From contig OY969772.1 of the NCBI GenBank assembly GCA_963702935.1, positions 310,001 to 374,000 on the forward strand: a stretch of DNA of 64,000 nt, written 5' to 3'. Shown here piece after piece: positions 1-7,511 of this stretch; the stretch's first letter is position 1; every line of letters starts with the position of its first letter. The position numbers and the translations under genes are program-made. Source of the stretch: DAOTWA01 sp963702935 (GTDB lineage Bacteria > Chloroflexota > Anaerolineae > Anaerolineales > Anaerolineaceae). The notes below the pieces were generated by a model. That model had not been told where the DNA came from, ran no database searches, and saw nothing but the letters and a program-made list of their open reading frames with translations.

Positions 1-919
1 CGCCCACGAAGGCCGCCCGGCACTCTTCGGCCACGTGGCGCTTGAGGCGCAGCTCTAACCCCGGCAGGCCGCTGTGGGGCTCTTGCAGGAGGGTATCCAC
101 GTCCGCCAGGTCGGGATAGATACGCGAAACCACCACGGCCACATCCGCTCCGGCGGCGATGCCGCGGATATCTTCGTCGTGGACGCGGTGGCCGAAAGGC
201 AGCGTGTAATTGATCAGCTCTTCTTCAGAAAGGTGGTGGTAAACCCGATAACGGATCGCCCACATCAGGTTATTCATGTCCACCAGCGATCCGAGGATGC
301 GCTGCGCCGGCACTTTATCCTGGATGGGAAGCCGGCTGACCTCGCTCCATAATTTGCGCCAATAGCTCAAATCCAGGGCGACCTCTAAGGGGAAGAGGTT
401 TTGCTCGGCGCTGTAACGCTTCATGGCGAAAGAAAGCGGCTCGTAATAGGGGGTTCCCTGCAAAAGCTCTACGGCGGCGGCCACGTTTTCCGCCTCTACC
501 ATCTCCTCGGCCGGCAAAACCCCCATCGAGCCGAAGGGGAAGAGCACATACCTCACCCGCTCCCAGGAGGCGCCGGTCACGATGCCGCGCAGCACCGCCT
601 TGAGGTTATCTACCTCATAGGCGCGGTAATATTGGGCCAACAAGGAGCGGGTTTGCTCGGGGGCAGTGTGAATGATCGTGGTGTAAGCGTCCGCCAGGCG
701 GCTCTTGAGCTGGAAAACGGCCCGCCGGGGGCTGATGTCTTTGTCTTTTACCGCCTCCAGATAGGGAGCGTAAGCCGTGCGCTTCAACTGCGTGATCAGG
801 CCGGCATAGTCAGCCGCTTCGCTTAGGTCAGCCCATTCCTGGGGATTGAGCAGGGCCGAGTACATGACTCGTACCCTGGCATTGATGGCTGCATATCCGG
901 ATACGCCGCCGCTGGGCAT
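1..919 (-). CDS. atpC: V/A-type ATP synthase subunit C (partial, 3' end off window)
   Basis: Subunit C (the d/AC39-like subunit) caps the central stalk and couples the V1/A1 head to the membrane rotor. The reading frame is open from the ATG at 919 to the window edge, about 306 residues of an expected 340-350. The start reads MPSGGVSGYAAINARVRVM, and a Y-x-E-V-D-N-L-K-x-x-L-R-G segment near residue 97 is the family hallmark. It begins 5 bases after the stop of the coiled-coil stalk gene, so the two are co-transcribed. The usual genes for subunits I, K and E do not lie between them. The 3' end is not visible. The call is firm from the motifs. Confidence 0.85.
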   Translation of the reverse strand, partial: MPSGGVSGYAAINARVRVMYSALLNPQEWADLSEAADYAGLITQLKRTAYAPYLEAVKDKDISPRRAVFQLKSRLADAYTTIIHTAPEQTRSLLAQYYRAYEVDNLKAVLRGIVTGASWERVRYVLFPFGSMGVLPAEEMVEAENVAAAVELLQGTPYYEPLSFAMKRYSAEQNLFPLEVALDLSYWRKLWSEVSRLPIQDKVPAQRILGSLVDMNNLMWAIRYRVYHHLSEEELINYTLPFGHRVHDEDIRGIAAGADVAVVVSRIYPDLADVDTLLQEPHSGLPGLELRLKRHVAEECRAAFVG

Positions 920-924
920 AAATC

Positions 925-1236
925 CTACTCCCTGCCCATGATGCGGTCGAGAACGTGAGCCACAGCCCGCTCCAGGTTGCTCTGCGCCAGGGCTTCAGCC
1001 TCCTGCACCTTCTCTTCAGCCTGAGTCAGGATGCGCGCAGACTCTTCCTCTGACTGGGCGCTTTCGATAATCTGGTGAGCTTCTTCCTGCGCGGCAGCTC
1101 GAGCCTTCTCGATAATGACCTGAGCTTCTTGCTCGGCTTTTATAGGAAGCTGGATGGCCTCGTCCACAGCCGCATCGTGGATGGCGTCTGCCTGCTTTTC
1201 TATCTCAAGAACCTGTTGGATGTATTTCTCACTCAA
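925..1236 (-). CDS. V/A-type ATPase coiled-coil stalk subunit (G/H-like)
   Basis: A 103-residue, almost wholly helical protein rich in Ala, Glu and Gln with heptad spacing throughout. It fits the peripheral-stalk subunit G/H (AhaH, NtpF-like), which pairs with subunit E to hold the catalytic head still. The start is TTG at 1236: the AGGAGAG run upstream is well spaced for it, while the neighbouring ATG at 1241 meets a stop two codons later. It is the first gene of the ATPase operon, immediately before subunit C. Coiled coils carry little family signal, so the assignment rests mainly on size and position. Confidence 0.75.
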   Translation of the reverse strand: MSEKYIQQVLEIEKQADAIHDAAVDEAIQLPIKAEQEAQVIIEKARAAAQEEAHQIIESAQSEEESARILTQAEEKVQEAEALAQSNLERAVAHVLDRIMGRE

Positions 1237-1388
1237 TCCATTCTCTCCTGATCATTACCCAATCACAGCAATCTGCTCTGGATTGCCTTTTATCTCATCC
1301 CTCGTCCCATTAACCAACACAATCTCCATCATGCAGAACACACCGACGGATACTTGCCTGGTTTTATCGCTGGATCCCATAGGTGAAT

Positions 1389-1394
1389 ATTATA
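1389..1394 (-). promoter_or_regulatory. Candidate -10 box upstream of the V-ATPase operon
   Basis: A perfect TATAAT on the minus strand lies about 150 bases before the TTG start of the stalk subunit, in the 284-base gap after phosphoglucomutase. No convincing -35 box is seen at the right distance. Nothing else was recognised in this gap. Confidence 0.35.
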
Positions 1395-1520
1395 CCTAAT
1401 GTGATCCAATAAATGTTATTTTAGGAACAATCAACCTGTAAGCAGGTAGATTTTACCCTGAACTATCGCCGGATGCAAGCCAATGTCTAGTCTAGTTGGC
1501 ACCAATCTTAGTGACAAAGA

Positions 1521-3173
1521 TCACAATTTTGATTTCGCCAGGGCTGCATTCACGATCTGTTGGGCCTCACCCAGGATAGCTTCCAGGTGTTCTGCCCCCT
1601 TGAAGCTTTCAGCGTAGATCTTATACACATCTTCCGTGCCCGAGGGGCGGGCGGCGAACCAGCCGTTCTTCGCGACGACCTTCAACCCACCGATGGCGGC
1701 GTCATTGCTCGGCGCGCGGGTCAGCCGGGCCAGGATCGGCTCGCCGGCCAACTGGCCGGCTTCCACCCTCTCCGGCGAGAGATTGCCCAGCACGGCTTTC
1801 TGCTCTTTCGTGGCCGGCACGTCCCTGCGCTCGTATACCGAGCTGCCGAATTGCGCTTCCAGATCGCGGTAGTGCATTCCGGGGTCGCGCCCGGTCACCG
1901 CGGTGATCTCGGCGGCCAGCAAGTCCAGGATGACGCCGTCCTTGTCCGTGGTCCACACGCGGCCGTCCTGGCGCAGGAAAGACGCGCCGGCGCTTTCCTC
2001 GCCGCCAAAGCCCAGCGAGCCGTCCAGCAGCCCGTCCACGAACCACTTGAACCCCACCGGCACCTCGCGCAAGGCGCGCCCCAGCTTCCCGACCACCCGG
2101 TCGATCATCGAGCTGGAGACGACCGTCTTGCCGACGGCAGCCGCTTTGGGCCAGCCGGGCCGGTTCTGGAACAGATAATCGATGGCCACCGCCAGGTAAT
2201 GATTGGGATTCATCAAGCCGGCGCTGCGCGTGACGATGCCGTGCCGGTCGCAATCCGGGTCGTTGCCAAAAGCGATGTCGAAGCGATCCTTGAGCCGGAT
2301 CAGGCCGGCCATCGCGTAGGGCGAGGAACAATCCATGCGGATCTTGCCGTCGTGATCCAGGGTCATGAAGGCAAAGGTGGGGTCTATGGAGGGATTGACG
2401 ATCTCGATATCCAGCCCGTAAGCCTGGGCGATCGGCTCCCAAAAGGCCACGCTCGACCCACCCAGGGGATCCACGCCGATCTTCAGGCCGGCCGAAGCGA
2501 GGGCCGGCATGTCGATGATGTTCCCCAGGTCGCTCACGTAGGGCGCCAGGTAGTCATACGCGTGCGTTGAAGCCGCTTTCAAGGCCCGCTCGAAGGGCAT
2601 GCGCTTTACGGCTTTCAAGCCGTCCTTCAAAATCTGGTTGGCGCGCTCCTGGATGGTGCGCGTGGTGCCCGTATCGGCCGGGCCGGCCGCCGGCGGGTTG
2701 TATTTGAAGCCGCCGTCGTCGGGAGGGTTGTGAGAAGGCGTGATCACCACCCCGTCCGCCAGCCCGGATTTCTTGCCATAGTTATAGGTCAAGATGGCGT
2801 GAGAGATGACCGGCGTGGGCGTGTACCCCAGGCCCTGCTGCACGACCAGCTCCACCTGGTTGGCAGCGAACACCTCCACCGCGCTGATGAAGGCCGGCTC
2901 GGACAGGGCGTGGGTATCCATGCCCAGGTACAGCGGGCCAGTGATGCCCTGCGCCTGGCGGTATTCGCAGATGGCCTGGCAGATGGCCAGCACGTGATCC
3001 TCGTTGAAGGAATATTTCAACGAAGAGCCGCGATGTCCGGAGGTGCCAAAGGCAACCTGCTGCTCGGGGATGTTTGCGTCCGGTTTGTAGGTGTAATAAG
3101 CAGAAACCAGGCGCGGCACGTTCACCAGCATTTCTCGCGGAGCCGGCTTGCCGGCTAATTCGTGGGTACCCAT
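1521..3173 (-). CDS. pgm: Phosphoglucomutase (alpha-D-glucose-specific)
   Basis: Interconverts glucose-1-phosphate and glucose-6-phosphate, feeding nucleotide-sugar synthesis and glycolysis in the cytosol. The 550-residue length is normal for the single-chain bacterial enzyme. Visible motifs are the phosphoserine loop TPSHNPP (about 145-151), the Mg-binding loop DPDCDRH (about 305-311), the sugar loop GGEESAG (about 390-396) and the phosphate loop RPSGTED (about 509-515). The ATG at 3173 was chosen because GGAGGTG sits 7 bases upstream; an in-frame TTG at 3194 lies inside that ribosome-binding region. It supplies glucose-1-phosphate for the rhamnose pathway encoded far downstream (inferred). 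Confidence 0.95.
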   Translation of the reverse strand: MGTHELAGKPAPREMLVNVPRLVSAYYTYKPDANIPEQQVAFGTSGHRGSSLKYSFNEDHVLAICQAICEYRQAQGITGPLYLGMDTHALSEPAFISAVEVFAANQVELVVQQGLGYTPTPVISHAILTYNYGKKSGLADGVVITPSHNPPDDGGFKYNPPAAGPADTGTTRTIQERANQILKDGLKAVKRMPFERALKAASTHAYDYLAPYVSDLGNIIDMPALASAGLKIGVDPLGGSSVAFWEPIAQAYGLDIEIVNPSIDPTFAFMTLDHDGKIRMDCSSPYAMAGLIRLKDRFDIAFGNDPDCDRHGIVTRSAGLMNPNHYLAVAIDYLFQNRPGWPKAAAVGKTVVSSSMIDRVVGKLGRALREVPVGFKWFVDGLLDGSLGFGGEESAGASFLRQDGRVWTTDKDGVILDLLAAEITAVTGRDPGMHYRDLEAQFGSSVYERRDVPATKEQKAVLGNLSPERVEAGQLAGEPILARLTRAPSNDAAIGGLKVVAKNGWFAARPSGTEDVYKIYAESFKGAEHLEAILGEAQQIVNAALAKSKL

Positions 3174-3229
3174 CTCTACGCCACCTCCCTCCAATAATTC
3201 GACTGATTATCTATCGTTCACACCACAAT

Positions 3230-3613
3230 CTACCCCTTGACGTAGGACAGCTTTTCGCGGATAGAACCGTTTCTCACCCGGAATACATCAACTCCTCGGA
3301 CATGCCCTTTTTCCCCTCCCATGCCCACCCAACTGTATCTCCAGCGCATAATGCAGCGCTCACCAAAGCTAAAAATCTCCTCGATCTCGATGTGGGCATG
3401 GGGCAACTCGCGAAAGAAGTCCTGCCAAAAATGAGTTACGGCTTCCTTCCCCGCGTATGCAGCGCCGTCGGGGGCTGGATCGGTGTTTTCGAAGATACAA
3501 TCATCGCTCATGAGCTGCATCATACCTGCAACATCGTGACGGTTGAAAGCCTCATTGAACTCGAGGACGACGCGTATCGCCAACTCCAACTTTGACATGC
3601 GGGCTGGGCTCAT
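3230..3613 (-). CDS. SnoaL/NTF2-like domain protein
   Basis: A 127-residue protein with the cone-shaped NTF2/ketosteroid-isomerase pattern: an N-terminal helix pair ending in FNRHDVAGMMQLMSDDCIFEN, then strands containing W-R-Y and the closing V-x-V-F-R-V-R-N-G-x-I. Such proteins are cyclases, isomerases or ligand binders; the substrate cannot be read from sequence. AGGAGGT lies 11 bases before the ATG at 3613; an in-frame TTG at 3622 is the alternative start but sits too close to it. It follows the aldolase gene on the same strand after 83 bases. Family assignment is good, function unknown. Confidence 0.75.
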   Translation of the reverse strand: MSPARMSKLELAIRVVLEFNEAFNRHDVAGMMQLMSDDCIFENTDPAPDGAAYAGKEAVTHFWQDFFRELPHAHIEIEEIFSFGERCIMRWRYSWVGMGGEKGHVRGVDVFRVRNGSIREKLSYVKG

Positions 3614-3696
3614 ATCGACCAAACACCTCCTTCGGTAGAAAGCCGATTGGCTGCCTGACCATTCGATAAGCCGAATTCACGCCGGCAACTCCCATT

Positions 3697-4722
3697 TCAA
3701 TCGACGAGGAGATTGTCCTTGCCGCCGTAAAAATCCCACCAGGGTTTGGCGCCCATGGCGAGCACTTTATTCAGCTCCTGGATGTTCGTCACGCCCCGAT
3801 CGTTTAGCCACGCGCGGAACGCATTGGCGCCGCCCTGTCCATATTCAGGGATACCATCCTGCCAGGTGGCCCGCCCGCACAGAACGCCCGAGAAGGGCGT
3901 CCCGGCTTCGGCGGCCAGCTCCAGGGTCTCGCGGAAGACTTCGTCGCTGACCCCAGCGCTCAAGTAGATGAAGGGCACTTGGCTGACGCCGGCCGCCTCG
4001 CGGAAGAAACGCTTGGCGTCTTCACGGTCATAAGCTGCCTGTCCGTCGGGGTTGGCCCGCGTGCCTGCCACGTAACGCATATTGACCGGCACCTCGACTT
4101 TCAAGACGTCCACCCCGTACCTGGGCTGCGAGAATTCCCGCATGTATTGGGTGACCTTCTCCGGCTTGACGCGCGCGAACGCCAGGCTCTTTTCGTCGCC
4201 AACTTCGTCGCTATAGCAGATCGGCTCCAGGAAGAAGGGCACGTCGTTGGCCCGGCACTCCGCGCCCACCCGCTCGATGAAGGCGTGCTTGACGGTGTTG
4301 ACCTTGGGATCGTCGTCCGGATCGTAATAGAGCAGAATCTTGATCACGTCCGCGCCGGCCTCCACCAGTCGCTTGACCGACCATTCGGGCAGCAGGTCCG
4401 GCAAGCGGCCCTTGACCGTGGCGTCGTAGCCGGTCTTTTCGTAAGCCAGGAGCACGCCGGCGTTGGGGGCGCGGTGGTGGATGGCCTCCAGGCCATACTC
4501 GGGGTCGAGCAAGATCGCGCTCGCGTAAGGCGTCAACAGCTCTGCTATCAGCGTCTTGAACTCGCTCAGCTCCGCGCTGCTGGCGTCTCTGCCCTTGGCC
4601 TTGGAAATTGCTTTTTTTAGTGAGCCGCGCTGGTCGATCGCCACTGCCGCGATGACGCCATTTTCATCCGCTACCGAATTGATGCCGTCGAATTTCCCCT
4701 TGCTCATTCTAATCTTAGCCAT
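3697..4722 (-). CDS. Tagatose-1,6-bisphosphate aldolase family protein (LacD-like)
   Basis: A class I, Schiff-base aldolase of 341 residues, likely cleaving a ketohexose-bisphosphate (tagatose-1,6-bisphosphate or a relative) to triose phosphates. Visible landmarks are AIDQRGSLKK (28-37), LLDPEYG (71-77), VIKILLYYDPD with Lys128, FFLEPICY near 163-170, and VLKVEVPVN with Lys208, the probable Schiff-base lysine of LacD. The C-terminal half ends with the phosphate-binding G-V-L-C-G-R-A-T-W. The ATG at 4722 follows GGAGGGTTCGAT; 24 upstream in-frame codons look non-coding. Proximity to phosphoglucomutase and phosphofructokinase suggests a sugar-phosphate role, but exact substrate is not shown. 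Confidence 0.85.
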   Translation of the reverse strand: MAKIRMSKGKFDGINSVADENGVIAAVAIDQRGSLKKAISKAKGRDASSAELSEFKTLIAELLTPYASAILLDPEYGLEAIHHRAPNAGVLLAYEKTGYDATVKGRLPDLLPEWSVKRLVEAGADVIKILLYYDPDDDPKVNTVKHAFIERVGAECRANDVPFFLEPICYSDEVGDEKSLAFARVKPEKVTQYMREFSQPRYGVDVLKVEVPVNMRYVAGTRANPDGQAAYDREDAKRFFREAAGVSQVPFIYLSAGVSDEVFRETLELAAEAGTPFSGVLCGRATWQDGIPEYGQGGANAFRAWLNDRGVTNIQELNKVLAMGAKPWWDFYGGKDNLLVD

Positions 4723-5017
4723 ATCGAACCCTCCAAATAAATCATCCCGGTAAAGGAGAGCAGGTGAAGCCTTCTCCCTCCTGCGGCGGCTCATTTTCGT
4801 TGATCCGGGATGTGATTAAGATCTCCTGCGTCCCTGCAAAACAGGACGACGAGGAACACAAACCCTATTTATGGTATCACAAAATGGGGAGAAAATGAGG
4901 CAATCAGGGATCAGGGCGTAGGGCGGCTTTCTAAGCCACCCCCTACGGAGCGGGTATGGAAACCCGCCCCGCATGGGCCGGGGCCTCGAACGGCCCCGAA
5001 AAACGAATCTCCAGCCT
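4723..5017. other. Intergenic stretch holding repeat copy 1
   Basis: No gene is supported in these 295 bases. The stretch holds the first copy of the hairpin-rich repeat and a further perfect 7-bp hairpin (CGGGGCC, 6-base loop, GGCCCCG at 4979-4998), both just downstream of the ABC permease stop on the minus strand. The region probably ends the permease transcript and holds an unrecognised promoter for the aldolase gene. Confidence 0.5.
4918..4967. repeat. Dispersed double-hairpin repeat, copy 1
   Basis: About 50 bases nearly identical to the copy at 16190. The first half is a hairpin with arms GTAGGGCGGCTT and AAGCCACCCCCTAC around TCT, and the second half is a GCGGGT/ACCCGC hairpin around five or six bases. 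It sits between an ABC permease gene and an aldolase gene, outside any coding sequence. It resembles REP/MITE-type intergenic repeats; no terminal target duplication was identified. Confidence 0.75.
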
Positions 5018-5797
5018 CTAGCGACTCTGGTCCGCGAATTTCCACCATACATAGGTCGCGGCTATGCCGGCCAGTCCGGTGATCCCCACGATCCAATAGC
5101 TGACCGGCGCCAGGGCGCTTTTTCCCTGCGCATATAACCCCGGCACGGCCCAGGGGAAGTATTCGCCCAGGCCAAGCACCACCACCAGGTTGGCCAGGAT
5201 CAGGGACACAATCGCCACACCTATGGGCAGCAGGTAACCACGTCCCACGCTGGCGAATAGCGCGAAGGGCAACACGATCGCAAGCACCAGGCAGGCGGTC
5301 ACCACCACCAGGACGCTGCCCTGGAGAAGGACGCTAAATGTGGCCTGCGGGAGATGGATGAGCGCCCCCATGGCCAGGCTGAGGAGCAGAATCACCAGCG
5401 TCAGTACCGCCGACCAGGCCGCCACCACGATGAATTTCGCCAGGAGAATGGTCAAACGCGACACCGGCACGGCCAGTATGTCCTTGAGCGTGCCGTCGGC
5501 GAATTCACGCCCAAACACCCAGCTAATGGCTAAGGTAAACAGGAAGAATCCGCCGGCCGCGATGATCTGGCCCGAAAACACCAGGTAGGTCGGCCAATCC
5601 GTCGCGGAATACGCCATCAGATTGGCTTTGGCGCTGAGCAGGCCAAGCTGTTGGGAAAACTGAGGATTCCTGGCGAGAAAGATCAAAAAAGCAATTCCCA
5701 GGGGCATCAGCAGGGAGCCCAGGACGGTAAACAAGGGCATCTTGGAGCGCAGCGCCTTGCGCTCCTCGATCCAAATCATATCGAAAAGATTATTCAT
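5018..5797 (-). CDS. ABC-2 type transporter permease
   Basis: A 259-residue integral membrane protein with about six hydrophobic helices and no ATPase motif; a short charged N-terminus (M-N-N-L-F-D-M-I-W-I-E-E-R-K-A-L-R) precedes the first helix, as in ABC-2 permeases of multidrug, lantibiotic or Na+ exporters. Its ATG overlaps the stop of the ATPase gene by 4 bases, so the two are translationally coupled. The substrate is not readable. Control by the upstream TetR gene is likely from the operon layout. Confidence 0.85.
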   Translation of the reverse strand: MNNLFDMIWIEERKALRSKMPLFTVLGSLLMPLGIAFLIFLARNPQFSQQLGLLSAKANLMAYSATDWPTYLVFSGQIIAAGGFFLFTLAISWVFGREFADGTLKDILAVPVSRLTILLAKFIVVAAWSAVLTLVILLLSLAMGALIHLPQATFSVLLQGSVLVVVTACLVLAIVLPFALFASVGRGYLLPIGVAIVSLILANLVVVLGLGEYFPWAVPGLYAQGKSALAPVSYWIVGITGLAGIAATYVWWKFADQSR

Positions 5798-6720
5798 TTT
5801 TGCGGCCCTCCGTCCATTCCAACCAGCCTGAGAAAATAGTGCTCCAGCTCTTCTTCCTCCACCACCAACTGCGTGGGCGGGACCCCGGCCTGCACCAACA
5901 GGCTGGCCACCGCGTCAGGCCGTTCGATAGACGGCGCATTCTTGAGCTCCAGGGTGTCCTCCTGAATGATCTCGGCGGGATGGCCGGCGTTGGCTAACGC
6001 CAGGCGGGCCGCTTCGATGTTCCGCGCCCGCAGCAGAAGCCGCCTGCGCCGGTTGCGCTCCAGCTCGGCCACGTCCAGCTCTTGCAGCAGGTGGCCCTCG
6101 TGGATGATCCCGATGCGCTGGGCCAGGCGTGAGACCTCGGCCAGGATGTGGCTCGACATGAAGACCGTCGCGCCCTGTTCGCGGGTCAGCTCGAGCAGCA
6201 GCTCGCGGATCTCGACGATCCCGGCCGGGTCCAGGCCGTTGGCCGGCTCGTCCAGCAGGATCAGCTTGGGATGGTGCAGCAGGGCCTTGGCCAACCCCAG
6301 GCGTTGGGCGTTGCCCTGGGAAAGGTTGCCGGCGCGCCGGTTAGCGTAAACGGACAGCCCCATGCGCTCGATGATCTGGCTTACCGCTTGAGGGGCGGTG
6401 CCGGGGTGCAAGCGCCGGGCAACCTCCAGGTTCTCGACGACGGTCAATTCCGGATAGCAGTGCGGCGCCTCCACCAGGTATCCTACCGCTGCCCAGGGCT
6501 CCCGGCTGCCCAGGCGCACCCGGGTCTGGAGCACGCGGGCAGTCCCGGAGGTAGGCTTGATCATGCCCAGCAACATGCGAATCGTGGTCGTTTTCCCGGC
6601 GCCGTTCAGGCCCAGGAAAGCATAGATTTCACCTTCGGTTACTCGCAGGGAGAGATGCTCGACGGCGGTCACGTCTCCGTAACGTTTGCCAAGATCCTCG
6701 GTTTCAATGGCTAAATTCAT
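5794..6720 (-). CDS. ABC transporter ATP-binding protein
   Basis: A 308-residue ATPase that should power the adjacent ABC-2 permease. Walker A is GLNGAGKTT (37-45), the signature is the variant LSQGN near 133, and Walker B is LILLDEP (153-159) followed by ANGLDP. The 80-100 residue C-terminal extension is typical of the CcmA/NatA-type export ATPases. The ATG at 6720 follows AAAAGGATCGAGAA; the gene overlaps the end of the TetR gene by 17 bases. The three genes form one transcription unit. Confidence 0.9.
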   Translation of the reverse strand: MNLAIETEDLGKRYGDVTAVEHLSLRVTEGEIYAFLGLNGAGKTTTIRMLLGMIKPTSGTARVLQTRVRLGSREPWAAVGYLVEAPHCYPELTVVENLEVARRLHPGTAPQAVSQIIERMGLSVYANRRAGNLSQGNAQRLGLAKALLHHPKLILLDEPANGLDPAGIVEIRELLLELTREQGATVFMSSHILAEVSRLAQRIGIIHEGHLLQELDVAELERNRRRRLLLRARNIEAARLALANAGHPAEIIQEDTLELKNAPSIERPDAVASLLVQAGVPPTQLVVEEEELEHYFLRLVGMDGGPQK

Positions 6721-7378
6721 TTTCTCGATCCTTTTCAAGGCTCCCAATCTGGGCGAGCTGCTCCTGGGATTGGAGCGAGACCTCGCCCAGGCAAAAGGCG
6801 GCCACCAGCTCCAGGAGCAGGTCGATATTGCCGCTAAGGTTCATCGGGCCCAAATCCTCCTCGTGCATGATGGCCAGAACGAGAGGGTACAACAGGCTGA
6901 CGATCTGGTCGGGCTGCGCTCGAATGGGGATGCCCGCATCCTGGCAACGAGTGACCAGCTCCACGAGGAATGCTCTATCGTTGATCAGGTGCTCCTGGAG
7001 TTTCTCGCCGGGAATTCTGCGAAAGAGCAAGTCAAAATCGCTGCCGCTGAAAATCTGCAAGATAGGCATCGTTTTAAAAAAGGTAAAAGCTTTTCTCAAG
7101 ACTGCCAACAAGCGGGCCCGTGGAGAAGGCCCCGGCAGGTCGATAATAGCCAATACTTCCTGGCGCACGCGGGCTTCGGCTTCTTCTACCACGTCCATGA
7201 AGAGCGCTTCTTTGGACTCGTAGAAGATGTAAAAAGCCCCCTTGGAGATCCCGGCGGCCTGGGCCAGCTCTTCGATATTGGTCTTCTTCAATCCGTAAGC
7301 GGAAAACAGCCTGGTCCCTTGCTCCAGGAGCCGCTTGCCAATCAGTTCCCTTTCGTGCTGTGTAAACGCTTTAGGCAT
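6704..7378 (-). CDS. TetR family transcriptional regulator
   Basis: A 224-residue repressor-type protein. The N-terminal DNA-binding domain shows the TetR pattern G-x-x-L-F-S-A-Y-G-L-K-K-T, then IEELAQAAGISKGAFYIFYE (about 35-54), then a helical ligand domain. It heads an operon with an ABC exporter ATPase and permease, a common efflux arrangement in which the regulator senses an exported compound. A TGTGACT-13 bases-AGTCACA inverted repeat lies immediately upstream over its predicted transcription start, consistent with autoregulation. The ligand is unknown. Confidence 0.9.
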   Translation of the reverse strand: MPKAFTQHERELIGKRLLEQGTRLFSAYGLKKTNIEELAQAAGISKGAFYIFYESKEALFMDVVEEAEARVRQEVLAIIDLPGPSPRARLLAVLRKAFTFFKTMPILQIFSGSDFDLLFRRIPGEKLQEHLINDRAFLVELVTRCQDAGIPIRAQPDQIVSLLYPLVLAIMHEEDLGPMNLSGNIDLLLELVAAFCLGEVSLQSQEQLAQIGSLEKDRENEFSH

Positions 7379-7388
7379 CCTATATCCT

Positions 7389-7415
7389 TGTGACTATATA
7401 TTTTTTACAGTCACA
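7389..7415. promoter_or_regulatory. Putative TetR operator (inverted repeat)
   Basis: Perfect 7-base arms TGTGACT and AGTCACA separated by 13 bases, ending 11 bases before the TetR start codon and covering the expected start point of its promoter. Placement and symmetry fit a TetR dimer site; binding is inferred. Confidence 0.6.
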
Positions 7416-7419
7416 CAGT

Positions 7420-7447
7420 ATTATATCACAGATTATTCCTTTTTCAA
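7420..7447 (-). promoter_or_regulatory. Promoter of the TetR-ABC operon
   Basis: On the minus strand, TTGAAA (7447-7442), a 16-base spacer and TATAAT (7425-7420) match a housekeeping sigma promoter. Its -35 box overlaps that of the divergent phosphofructokinase promoter. Confidence 0.6.
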
Positions 7448-7469
7448 GGAGTGTCATTCGTCATATAAT
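7441..7469 (+). promoter_or_regulatory. Promoter of the phosphofructokinase gene
   Basis: TTTTCA (7441-7446), a 17-base spacer and a perfect TATAAT (7464-7469) lie about 43 bases before the phosphofructokinase ATG. The -35 box shares bases with the divergent TetR promoter, so the two may compete. Confidence 0.5.
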
Positions 7470-7511
7470 ATCCCCAGGATCATTTTCATCAGGGCACCGG
7501 AGGAATACGGA

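Noticed and set aside
1560..2570. Long plus-strand open frame opposite phosphoglucomutase
   Set aside because: Antisense shadow of a firmly identified gene; no ribosome-binding site and no family pattern.
3074..3595. Plus-strand frame of 173 codons across the NTF2-like gene
   Set aside because: Overlaps a gene with recognisable fold on the other strand and lacks a start signal.
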